Origin: Arion vulgaris
Lineage: Eukaryota > Mollusca > Gastropoda > Stylommatophora > Arionidae
Assembly: GCA_020796225.1 (NCBI GenBank)
Contig: CM036767.1
Coordinates: 20,528,927-20,592,926 of the forward strand
Direction: 5' to 3'
DNA length: 64,000 nt
A program made the translations under genes and the position numbers. Positions 1-12,700 of the stretch are shown here, one piece after another (the first letter of the stretch is position 1; each line of letters begins with the position of its first letter). The notes beneath the pieces were generated by a model, which was not told the DNA's origin, searched no databases, and saw nothing but the letters and a program-made list of their open reading frames with translations.

Positions 1-395
1 TTTTGCTATAAATTTGGACGTTATGATCTTTGCCGAAGAGTATGCCTACACTGTGTGCCCATTCTGACTATACGAGGTCATTCCAATTTTACTACTAGTC
101 TTAGACTTTTGTAAATCTTCTAGATATTGACTGCAATACTGTTTCTTGGATGACAGAGCTGACCTGTTGTAGTATGATGTGAGTTTTTTTATGAGAGTGT
201 TTGGGGTCGTTAATAACGCGTAAAACTGGTTTTGTGTCAGGATGATTGATTTGCTGGTGTGTCTACGAGACATGGGCATTTAGTTCTCTGTTGTGTTCAT
301 TTCTGCTTTAAAACTTGTGGTTGCACGTAGGTATGACATTCTCATATCACAATGTAGATTCCCACCACAAAGGTGACAAATAATAAAAAAGACTA
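1..395. other. no recognised gene; one unidentified 77-residue ORF
   Basis: On the minus strand, 279-46 is open for 77 residues and contains NQFYALLTTPNTLIKKLTSY. I do not recognise it; it is probably a transposon remnant. It is not the missing eIF3b C-terminus. Confidence 0.3.
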
Positions 396-585
396 TACGA
401 GGACTGATCAGTAAGTTCCTGGACTCATTTTTTTATACATCATTGTACGCTTGAAATCTCTTTGGGATGAATGCACACACAAAAAAATACCCCAATAATT
501 TGAAGGAGATAAAAACCAATTAACTGTTAAATATCAAATTTACCCTACAATAATAAGACCCAAAATTTATTGATTGGTCCTCGTA
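396..585. mobile_element. mariner-type MITE
   Basis: Terminal inverted repeats CGAGGACTGATCAGTAA (left) and CGAGGACCAATCAATAA (right, reverse complement) enclose about 186 bp and are flanked by TA at 396-397 and 584-585. TA duplication and a CGAGG end fit Tc1/mariner. There is no coding capacity. Confidence 0.7.
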
Positions 586-635
586 AATATTGTTCAGTGG
601 TGACACATTACACATAATAATTGCACATGGCCAAC

Positions 636-743
636 CTGAATGCAACTCTAAACGGATTTCCTTCATTTCATGGAACTCTTGTTCCTTCGTTCTCGGTACT
701 GCCTGTATTCTTCCATCAGCGTCGACGCTTTGTCAAGCATATC
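636..743 (-). CDS. eIF3b: eIF3b exon 17, with an apparent frameshift
   Basis: Acceptor TATTACAG. Encodes [20 protein letters not shown] then NK. The expected [12 protein letters not shown] follows in another frame, as if one G were missing near 675-679; as read, the frame hits a stop four codons later. The 3' boundary near 636 (a possible GTTGGC donor) is uncertain. The final exon with the acidic C-terminus was not found in 1-590 and is presumably outside the window. Confidence 0.8.
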
Positions 744-3700
744 CTGTAATAAACAAATCAATAATTCTGAATGTATGATACATAGGTCTGTCAGCTCTTT
801 CTCGTATCAGGTTTCACATTAATTATGTACGTTATCATAATGAAATAACGCATCTTTTCCTAGATAATGTTAGTAGCCACATTTTTTTTCTCTCTGTATG
901 AATGTCTATACTTCAGAGATGGCGTAAGGCAGATTCGCTTTCCACCCCAGTCTACTGAGGCTGAAAAAAAGGTGGCGCTGAGCTGACTTGAAAAAATTGG
1001 GAAGAGATTGTGCCATCTCCATTTTAATAAAACACAGCACTGTCTAGTGATTACAACACAATCACAAGAACTGCTATGCAGTTGACACTGGAGTGATGAA
1101 GGATGGTCAGGCGAAGGCATGCCGAAAGAGGCGACTGATGTAGGGCCTTGGAAAGCTACCCTAGTAAATAAAAAGCATCACAGAAATCGGATGTGCTGGC
1201 CTACTAGTAGGCGCATAACTGGCACAATGTACAATCGCTCTGAGGCTCAGATCACATAGGGTGGTTAACAAGTGGTCGATGTGGAGCATTTGCAGTGGAA
1301 GACAAAGGATAAGCTACACAGAACTGTAGAGATTTAGGGCACCATGTGAAGGATGGCATATACCAAGCAAGTTGAAAATATGTCATCTTACTTTGCATGG
1401 AAAAATAGACCAGCAGAAATTCTACACCCTCTTCAATAAATTTAGGTCTCTAGAGACTAATGTGAATGATAAATTGTGGGACACAGCACTGGCAAGGATT
1501 TCCTGCTGATGAATGGATTCATGGAGGCAACTCATCTCGCTGTATAGCTAGCTAAATGAGCACATGAAATTGAATGTAGAAAAGATATGGCGATATATAT
1601 AATCCCACACCAGATGATCCGCAGCTCTCAACCATAGCTTGTTGGTCTATCAAAGTATCATGCCCATGACATCTACACCCGTATGGTTCATCCCTGAAAT
1701 TCTTGCCAGTTATCATCACCCCTACATATTCGAAACAAGAGTAAGAAATCTGGCTAGCAATGGCGGAATGCAGGAGGGCCATTCAGAGTCAGTACGGTTT
1801 GTGATTCTGAACAAGACTTTGCTAGCGCATTTCCGCCATGTTTGGTCAGGTATTTTCCGATTTCGTTTGCCGAGCTACTGAGTTAGCACTTGAGCAATGC
1901 TGTGAGCTATGAATGTTACATGGAATGCTTTTGCTGTGTCAACCGTCGCTTGTTGTGTATATTCAGAAAATGGCAAACAGCGGTTATGATGAACAAACTC
2001 AATCTGCCGTATGCAGTTATATTGCGGGTGCAGAAAGCTGGATTTTGTCGTGATTATGTTCCTTCGACAAGAATTGCAATTCAAGTGATAAACAGTTTTG
2101 TGTTGCTACATTAGCGGCGGCCATATGCATTTTATTCTGGAATTAGTTTACACAGGAAACATTTCACAGTTGTTAGTATTTCGTGTGATTTTCATTGGCA
2201 CAGGAACGGAGCAATTATGGGGTGACCCGTTGCAGTGAAGTTGTACTTATGAACTTGGTTGTAATTATAAGATTAAGAACTCTCCCAGGTGGGGACACAA
2301 ATAAAAATGGTGTAAGTGCAACAGGAGCTGCACTATGCAAGCTAAAGATGTGCATAAGATATAAAGATGGGATACTGCTACAGAGAGAAACCACTGGTTC
2401 TGTCCTGTAGACAGTGTGGAGATTTGCTGGCAAGGGAGAGCAAACTCAAACAAAAGCATGCAGAAACTTGATGTTAGCAGCTGATAGCAGGGAACAATCA
2501 AAAAGAATCAAGTTTTGATTAAAGCATTTTGAATTCGCATCCTTTCACACACTTGTCTATATATTCACTGTTGTCTCTTGTGGCGCAGACAAGGATCAAT
2601 GTAGTTAATGTTACAGCACACACAGGGATCAGTGTAGTTAATTTTAGTGTTATCCACTTGGTCAATGAGTTAAGACGTATATATGACATATGGGGCAGTC
2701 TTGAAGTAATCTGTGTACCTGTCCACATGGCTGAGTCTATTGTGTCATGTTCTAATGCGCAAAATGACAACTTGTTATAATCATATTTTTATAGTTGTCT
2801 TGTATTAGTAATGATGGTTTTTCTGACGTTTTTAATGACATTTTCCCCCTTACATGATGGGTAACTAGTACATTCGTTTGCTGTCTAATTTCCTGATATT
2901 TTACAGTGACGGTATCTACTGCATGATGACCATGCACTGTACAAATATCCAGATGGCTCATTGAGGGAGTGAAACGAGTACCTACGGAATGAGAGAAGAG
3001 CACCTAACCTCTACGCAAGAGATCCCTAAATTGATTGCTACATGCACAGTTCATGTCAGAGTATATTTGTCTCTCATAAGTGTAACTCAGTAGAGGTGTC
3101 AGTTATCATCATTCATGAACTTGCACAAGTAGGGCATGTAGACATGACAATTTTTACTTTTAATTGTAACAAACCTTCCCCATCTCACTGCAGGATAAAT
3201 TACTTGGACTAAACTTCTTCAAACATCCTGTATCGACCACTTATTAAAACCAATCTTTGTGATCTGAGCCTAAGGGCGATTGTACTTTGTGCCAATTATG
3301 CGCCTACAAGTAGACCAGCACATCTGTTTTCTGCGACACTTTTCATTTCTTGGATAGCTTCCCTACCTCAGCCACCTAGTAGATAGCAGTGTTACTGTTC
3401 TTTGCTCCCTTGTGACCCCGATTTGGACAAAATAATAGGCAAAGATATAAAACATAAATACGCACATGACGACACCGTTTTGAACAAGTAATAATAAAAC
3501 AATATACCTTGGAAGCTGTCATTTTCCTCATGCTGTCTTCCATCTCAAACTTCTGTGCCCAGGTCTTGAAATTCTTTTTAATTTCCTAAATAAACAAACA
3601 AATCAATACCGAACTTTGAAAACCATGTCTTCATACATCAAACAAGATAATTCTCTATGTTAACAAGAGGACAAAGGCATAAAATATTTACTATAGTTCA

Positions 3701-6700
3701 TTCCAAAATTTGTGAACACACTAAGGTTTAATTTGTACGAAATCTACCGCATGGATTCTGTATTTTTTTTGCAGGCAGCCTCATATTGTCTATTCCCAGG
3801 TGGAAGATGTAGTTGGCTGTCCACTCTTGCCGTTAGCGTAGGGATGGGAGCTTTAATTTGCGTTCTATGGCCAGATGAGTTGCCCTTGTGTTTTATCCGT
3901 GTTTATGTAGTGTGGTCTTGATATTGTCTTTTTCTTGGTCTTCCCTTAGCTCTAGTACCCAATCTCTTTTTATTGAATGCTGTTATTGGTGGTTGGTTGT
4001 ATTTCATTCTCAAACCACTGCATTTGTTGTCTTTCGATGTATTCGTGCATGAAGTTATGCCCACTCTGCTTCTGATGTCCTCATTTCGTAGTCTGTCTTT
4101 CCTGGTGACTCCCACTGCCTTCCTCATGCATTTCATTTCACACGTCTTATATACATCACAATGTTTAACTAATTGGTAGGTATCTTAGTTGATGCAAAAA
4201 ACGTTTTTTGTTATATTATTTTGCATAAGCACAACAAAATGACAATCAAAAGTTTAGAATTTACAGTAATACACAAAATGGTGGCGAATGATTGCAAAGG
4301 TGTATCCCTTATTACATAAAAAGCAATGTGACATAGTGAACAAATGATACCTTCCACTTCTATCAATGAACATAAAGGGTGTGTGCATACATCAATGAGT
4401 TGTTCGGGTACACTGTGAACTGATTAATTCCATGGGGAGCACACAAATGCGTAATTATAAGAAAACTTGCCTATCCTATTGTTAAACTTCTTAATGTATA
4501 CCAAATCAACATCGCTGTTATTTTACTAATAACATATAAGTAAAATCTGACAGCACTAAAGGTTAGGTGGGCAAAAATTCCTTACGAAGGTCGCCACTGT
4601 CTATAGAAATATCAATAATTTCTGTCAAAGGGATGATTTTATATAGTCCGGTAAAGATGTTCCCGAATTTTGGAATGGTGGAACGAACTATAATAATTCA
4701 CAGCATGATCAATTACTCATTTCTGTTAAATATACTTATTATAAGGCATACACAAATGGATGCTAACAGAAATGAAAGGGCTGAGATGGAATTACAATGC
4801 CAATACTGAAGAACTGTTGAAAGAACCAAAGAAACACAAGTGAAATAATAGATTAAGAAAATATGAGACCTAATATGCAGTGAATGAGATAAAAGTAGAC
4901 TGAACCAGCGCAGACACTAAGACCTTACTTCACCTGCCAAGTGGTGGTCCTTGTGTCAGGCTGCAATAATGCAAGTAAGGATCAAAGACAAACCCTATCA
5001 TCAAAAAGTGTTGAGAACAGACATTAGGAAACCAAAGATATCGAACAAACTGCAACCTAGTGTAATAAATGACATTTTTGTATGAAAACAAAGAAAAGGA
5101 GTGACAGAAAATAATATAGCAACAAGGGTCTTAACCTGAATCCACAGACACTGAGAAATAGAGGAAGGACCCCCCAAACATATATTCATTCATCTCTCTC
5201 GCGATCGTTCTTAAGCCATTTTTATAATTCTATTGTGATATATAAACAGCCAAACATCAGAACGTGATGTACTTTCACAAGCCTTCAGTACATATTGGAG
5301 CTCAATTGCTTATCCTTCGGTGGTGTGTTCGATTTCAACCAGCGTTTGTGTGTGGTTCGTTCTCCGCTAGCCTTCGGCTGTCCCCAGCCAAAACCCACAA
5401 GGCATGGGTTGCCATTTTCCGTTAGGGCAGCAACCCTTAGACGGCTTGCCCTCCCGGGCTTATGAGCTCCGTCTGCCCAGCAAAACCAGTCGTTTTAATG
5501 GACACATTGGTTTGCTGCATGTCCAACTTTGTGTACGCTTGCTCGCTAGGTTTTGATTGTCCCCAAACAACTGCAAGGCAGCAGTAATTCATTCATCTCA
5601 GCCGATATACCGGCTTGCGGTATTTTTTAAAATGACACAAAGCTACCATACCGGCTAATTCTGTATACATTGCAATATAAATGAGTGCGGAGGAGAAAAA
5701 ATAAACATACGGAGTGAAAGGGTTAAAGTGATACATTAAATCCCGTACAGACTAGAAAAAAGGGAGAAAAATATGGCTTATATTTATTGAGAACACGTAT
5801 ATCAGATGGTGTTGAAAGTATTATACTCATGTATGCACATTTAAGTATATTTGACTTATCTTGCTTTATATACAAAATGTTATATATTAACTCTAAGTGG
5901 ACCAGGGCAAATTTGTTTTTAAGAATAAAAAACACAATTTAGTGTGTTGTTTGATCCACAAGGAGTTAATATAACTCTAAAGTACTGGAACATGCCTTCC
6001 ATCATGGGCATGCTAAGCAGTAAAATACTAAGATGGCTAGGGCATGTGAGAAGAATGGACAACTGTCACATACCAAAAACAAATGTTCTGTGAACTTTTT
6101 TGAGGGGAAGAGACACCAAAGCAGACCACGATAAACTTTTCTATTGGTCCCAGGTCTAATGGGAAAAACTAACTGATGAGAGTTGTGTGAAAAGCAACAT
6201 TGCGCAAAGTCTCGAGAGAAAAGTGAAAACTGAAGTTGTCACCGTAAAACACTTGCCAATTGACTGTAAAGATAAAAATGGCAATATATATATATATAAA
6301 AATATATATTAATACTAAGAACTTCAATATAATAAATTCCTTTCTATCAAGATGGTACATGATTCAGACATATATGAATACCTTAACTCTGTTTTCACCA
6401 AGCAGTGATGGTGGGCGAGGCCTCCACTGTAGTTGACAGAATTTCTCCAGAGGCTGCTTATGTTGAAGAATGCCTTGAAAATTCCACATCCAATAGCCAT
6501 TGTCTACCTATAAGGACAACACAAGAGCTTGATACAATTCAAATAAAATGAAGCAATATGTTCACAAGGTTGGATGCAATAAAACATTTCAATATTTGCA
6601 GACTTTACCCATGGTGGTACACTAACAAACTAATTTGCCAACATTTAAACATTATCTGCATACTTATATCACTGTCTTTATTTTGGGCAATTACCACCGC

Positions 6701-9700
6701 ACTATTCCTTCCAGCTTCATGTCTATGTGCACCAAATGTTTTATTTATTTTAAAAATGTTAAATATTTCCTTGTTTTTCATCCCACCTATTTATTTATTC
6801 TTACTTTTATTCTTCACATTTCAACTCCCAACGAAACACAGGTCTTCAACTTCTTCTGATATTTCTAGGCCTTTCCCAGCGGGTTCCAAAACAATGCATG
6901 TCTCGCTATGTTTCTGGTTGGTCTTCTCAATGTATGTCCTATCCATTGCTTCTTCCTTAGCTCTTTTTCCACTGGTATGAAGTTCATAATCTTATCACAC
7001 CAGCTCAGTCCCTCTATTCTTGGCAAATAGAAATATCGATATAGGGGGAGACCGCAGTAAAACTATGTAAACTGACGCAACAACAAAGTACTGTAGTTTT
7101 ACAAAATACAATAACAGCACGCTTCACCAAAAGGCCTTTATCAAGCAAACGATACAACAGGAGTGACTAAATTAACAGTACACTACATATAGATTACGTC
7201 AGAGATATTCCAACGGGCATCAAATAATTTTATGCCAGTTGAAATATCTTTGTCGTAATCTATATTTGTGTGAGCGTCTGTAGCTCAAATCATAAACCCA
7301 AGCGTACCTGGTTCAAACCCCACAGTGGGCAAGTTTGAAAGCAATTGCTTTCGTGGATTTTACAACAGGTAAAAATTGACCCCACCGCTTAGAAAGCAAT
7401 GGCAAACTACTGAACGTATAAGTGGTGCCTAGAAAATCAACAACACGTTTAAGATGGCTACGTCCTGTAAATGATATGCCAGGATTTGCAATCTAAATGT
7501 AGTGTGCTGTGAAATTCACCACTCCTGTATCGCTTGCTTGATAAAGAATTTTGGCTGAAACGTTGCTGTGTATTGTCATTGCATGTTTCGCCAGTTATTC
7601 TAAGTAAACATCGATTTATGAAATAACTTTTATATTTCTACAAAATGATCCAGATATTCATACAAATGAGCATATTACAATGGTCTTCCACGGCTGTTTA
7701 ATCATTTTCCACCCCACAGATCAATTTATGGATACACTATGTATAAAACGAGAGCTGCGGTAGCGTAGTTGTTAGTGAACTCGCTTCAAGGCTGGTGGTC
7801 TGGGTTCAACTCCCGTAGTGCGAGGAATTTTCCCGACCGCGATGGTCTCAGGTCGACCCAGCCTCAACTGGGTACCAGACATGCTCTGGGAAAGTAAAGG
7901 CGGCCGGAGTGATGCTGACCACATAACCCATCATGTGCCGACAGTCAATGAAAAATACAGGCATAACACTGTATTGCCCCATATATCACGAGGTATGAAA
8001 GGGTTCCTTTATGTACTTTTATGTATAAAAGACAAATAAAAAAACTTTGATCTACAAATTGATTGCTCATGCACAGTTCATGTCAGAGTATATTTGTCTC
8101 TCACAAATATTTCTCAGTAGAGGTGTCAGTTATCATCATTCATGAACTTCCACAATTGTGTTAGCAAATAAAAGTCTATATATTTTTAGTACCATCATGA
8201 GTACATCAAAGAATTTGTTGTTTTTCTTCTTTGCTCGTCCTTACGACCAATTTTACAAAAACTGTCCAAGAAGAACCTATTATAGTTAAATCATCTTTGT
8301 TGGTTCTAGTATAATGACTCGACAAACTACCCTGTGATAATTTACTGTGATTTGACTGCGTTATGTCTACAGCAAAGCTACGATATCTGTGCCTTTTGAT
8401 ACAGCACGCTTAATTTCAGTATGAATTTTTGTTCGGGCTCAGTCTCCCGGCCGTTTCATGATGGTAGAAATTAAAGATAAACTTTTATATCTGAAATTAT
8501 ACTCAAATTATATGAAATAATCGCCCGAGTGGTTACTGGGGCCAAAATTTGGGGTGTAAAGAATAGAACCACTGTTACCTGCCACGCATGTCGTAAGTGG
8601 CGACTGAGGAGGTTTGGCTGAAATTGGATGCACATGTCCTAAACGTGCAGAAGTCTTATGTGTTTAGGGGCCTACCAAACCAATGTGCAACGTATACACG
8701 TTCTTGGCAATGATCAAACATATCAGAAAGAGTGATTAAAATTGGTCGTAAAGAACGAACGCAAAGAAGAAGACATGAAATAGCTTTTATCTACAAATTG
8801 ATTGCTACACGCACAGTTCATGTCAGAGTATATTTGTCACTTACAATATTCCCAGGTGGAAGATGTAGTTGGTTGTCCACTCTTGCCGTTAAGCTCAGGG
8901 ATGGAGCTTTCCGTTTTTGTGATGGTGTGTAATTACGGTGGGAAGGGCGATGAACAAATGTCACGAAAGGACGAGCAAGTCAGAACCGGTTTAAATAGTA
9001 AATAAACAAAACGCAATGTGTACCTGGCAACTTTTGATTTGTCAATGGGGCTGCTTTTATCTTGAACATCCTGTAGTATTATATTGTCTGACACAGTCTA
9101 TGCCAAAGAATTTATCGTTTTGATACCCTCTATGCCCAATCCCAATCAGAGATAGGATTTTGACTAGAAGTGAAATCTTTGGACAATTTCAAGTAAATGT
9201 GGGGTGAAGATGTGAACCAGTCGATGTGGAATATGGCCAAAAAAAGGTGCAACAGGACAATCACATGTTTGCTGTAAAAATCTTATTACAACAAATAAAA
9301 GAGAAAAAGAAAACAGGTTTTAATGACGGTTAACACAAAACAAAGGCCTAACATTGTATTACCCAATATACTTTGAGGTATAGAAAGAATTTCTTTACTA
9401 TCTAAATATATCTCACACTAGTTACCTAGCAAGTAGCTACTGAACTTTCCATTCACACATCATGTCATTCACTTCCATCTCTTTCTTCCTCTCTCAATAT
9501 ATCTCAATATATAAACAAAGTATCACACTAGATTCCTACCTTATGTCCCCACCAGCTGACAGCAGAAACAACATATCTCCCTGTTGGATCCCACTCAACA
9601 TCTGTGGCCATGAAGTGTTCTGTTTGGGTCATGATGGTCATATCCTGTGTGTCAACAAACTCTAACACACCATTCATGCTGTGAAAAACCACAATATAGA

Positions 9701-12700
9701 TGAGACTGCAGTAAAACTATTTGATTGGCATGAGACTGCAGTATAACTATTTGAAAAACTACATAATTCAATTTCTAAAGTCGTGGAAATCTATCAATTA
9801 AAATCTAACATACAGAAGTAAAAAAAATATTGAAATTAAACATTTACAGTCCAGAAGTTATTTTTTTTGGCTGTGAGCAATAAGGATGGTCTCTTGTTTC
9901 TTACATATTTTAGCTTTTCCATGTCATGTTAGATTGTTACTTTTTAATACCGCTTTACCGTAATTTTTTCTATCATCACAATATGTTCAAACACCTGTTT
10001 GGTATGACATGACCAAATAACTAAGACTATTTTCCATGGATGTTTGTCAGAAAGTCCACCCCCTCTTTTTTGGGACATATCTTAGAACATCTACATTAGC
10101 CCTTTTATCACCCTAAGGGATTCTTAATATTCATCTGTATAAACCTGTTGAGTCCAGACTTTTTCTTGAATATTGTCAAAGATGCCCTTATATATACTAG
10201 TAATGTAGATCTATGCAGCACTAAAGAGCTTTCTTGTTTCAATAGACAAACATTTGTTGCACTGTAAGTTCGTAATTTTCTGAATTGCTGCCTTTCCCAG
10301 ATATATTCTATTCCTTATCTCTGAGCTACATCTTCTATCTGATGATAACATGGCACATACATATTGAAATCATGTGACCTGTTTTACTAGTGTAAAATAC
10401 CATCACCATAATATTGCTTTCAGAATTGTGTGTTTCTTAGATATGATCATCACTTCCACCTAGACCTCTAAAGTCAGCGAAGGCCAGTCTGCATGGCGAG
10501 GGACACCAGTCAAATGGTAAAACAGGCTTTCACACTAAAACCAGTCAAGAGCTATACCAGGCATCACGGCCAACGCAGAAGAAGACTTCTGTCTGTTGTG
10601 CTATTCAAGGCTGAGATATACAATTTCACGGTGTAAACTATAATATTCAAAAGTTCATATTTTTTAATTTTTAAAGATGAATTGTCACCAGCATACCCAA
10701 AGTGAGCTTTTTTGTTGTGAATGCTTGCTTTCCTTACCAGTGGTTACACATTGTTCAAGTGAGCCTTACTTTGACTTCAGGTGCATTGTTATATCCCCAT
10801 AAAAAGAAAAATTGGAAATGAACAAAATAATAATAACAGAAAGAAACGCTGTAAACAAAACTAATTATAAATTGAGAGTATCAGCACAAAGACTGGCATC
10901 AAATGATTTCAGCCGAAAGATGGTGTTGTGAAACATCATGTACTCTCTTATCACACAAAATAAATATTATACAACATTTGAACTCATACATCTACATACC
11001 TTCTCAGACCAGCTAACACAATGAACTGACCATTTGGGCTCCAGAAAAGATGATTAGCAGATCTCTTTTCCAGAGTTTCTGTAATCGCATAAACATAAAA
11101 TAGATTATCTCTGCTGTTTTAATATCTACCACCTTTACATATATTTTGCTGTGCAATGACTGTGTTGTGCGTTCCAACAAAACATAAGTGTTTACAACCT
11201 CTTGTTTTCACCTACAAGTGCTAAACTCATAGAATCCACATTGTGGACAACTAACGCATTTATAACTACTTCCATTTAATACCAGTAACTGGCCACTAGC
11301 TGCCACCAATCCACGATTAATAATTCGCATTATCAATCAATCAAGTGCCGGATGGTGTAGGCGATCATGTCTCTCACACATGTCTGTGGTACAATCCATC
11401 AAAGCCTTCACCAAGCGATTTCAGCCGTCCTGAATTTTATCTCCCTCTATCTCTCTTCCCCTGTATTTTATTCTCAACATAGAGATTGCAAAACATGTAG
11501 ATCAACTGTCTCTTAGTTTGTTCAGCATCTCTGAGTTGGAAACATGGTTTGTCTCGCTCTATGGCAATGAACCATGACACAAGACTTATTGATCTGTCAT
11601 ATAATCAGATGGTCAAAAGCGATAGCAAATATAGAATTGTAGAGGAGAGCAAGTCAGAAGTCAATACAACTGGAAGTAAAGTGGTGATAAATTGGATACA
11701 CCATCAGGAAACTGAATAATGTAACCGGATATTAATTAACAGGGGAAGAGAGGAGTGGGAGGTCAGAACCTATGTCATATAACCAAAATATAGTTCAGTG
11801 GACAGTAAAAAGTAAACAAACCCTTTTTATATCTTGAGGTATATTGGGTAATACGAAGTTAGGTTCTATTTTTCATTGACCGCTGTCGGCACATGATGGA
11901 TGATGTGGTTAACACATCACTTTACTTCCCAGTGTCTTTTCTGGTACCCAATTGAGGCTAGGTAGAGATGAGAGCCACTGTGGAGCTGAACCTGACCCTA
12001 GCATAAAAGCGAGTTCACTAACAACTACGCTACTGCAGCTCTCTCAGTCGACAGTCCTATGTTCCACTGGGAACAAGATTTAGTAGTAGCAATGGATCTT
12101 CTCTTCTTTTGTCGTCACACTGCTACCGGCTTGTTGCCCAGTGTTGTGGTTTTCTGTCTTGCGCTGTTCTGGTGGCTTGTGTGATTGTTATTTTTGCTCT
12201 TTCACAGGATTCTGCTACACCACCTAACCATCTTTTCCGTGGTCTCCCTCTTGCCTTCTTTCCCAATGTTCTGTTGTAGAAGACTGTATACTTGGAGTTT
12301 TGATGCATTCTTATTAAGTGGCCAAACCACTTCATTCTTTGTTTCTCAATGTAATTCAAGCAAGGTCCTGTGCCAACTTTCTTTCTTATGCTTATGCTGT
12401 CTTTTCTGGTGTTGTTGGTAACTTTTCGCAGGCAATGCATTTCACATGTAGTTATTTTTTGTGACTGTGCTTTGCTCATTGTCCATGTTTGGCTCTGGTA
12501 ACACAAAGTAGGTATAAAATGCTGTTGATCATCTGTTGCTTAGCTGTCTGTGAAATTTTTGGGTGTCTTAACAATGGAGCTAGCTGGTAGGTTACAGCAT
12601 TTGCTTTTTGTACTCTGTATCAAATGTTGAATATTACTGCTCTATAATAAGAAATGTCTAAAGAGGTCCCACTTACTCAGCGTCTCAACTCGGCCACGTG

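Noticed and set aside
6281..6297. AT microsatellites (also about 49385-49400) as functional sites
   Set aside because: Short simple repeats, common in AT-rich genomes.
6558..6980. 140-residue plus-strand ORF
   Set aside because: Shadow of a minus-strand LINE tail plus AT-rich intron; composition is not protein-like.
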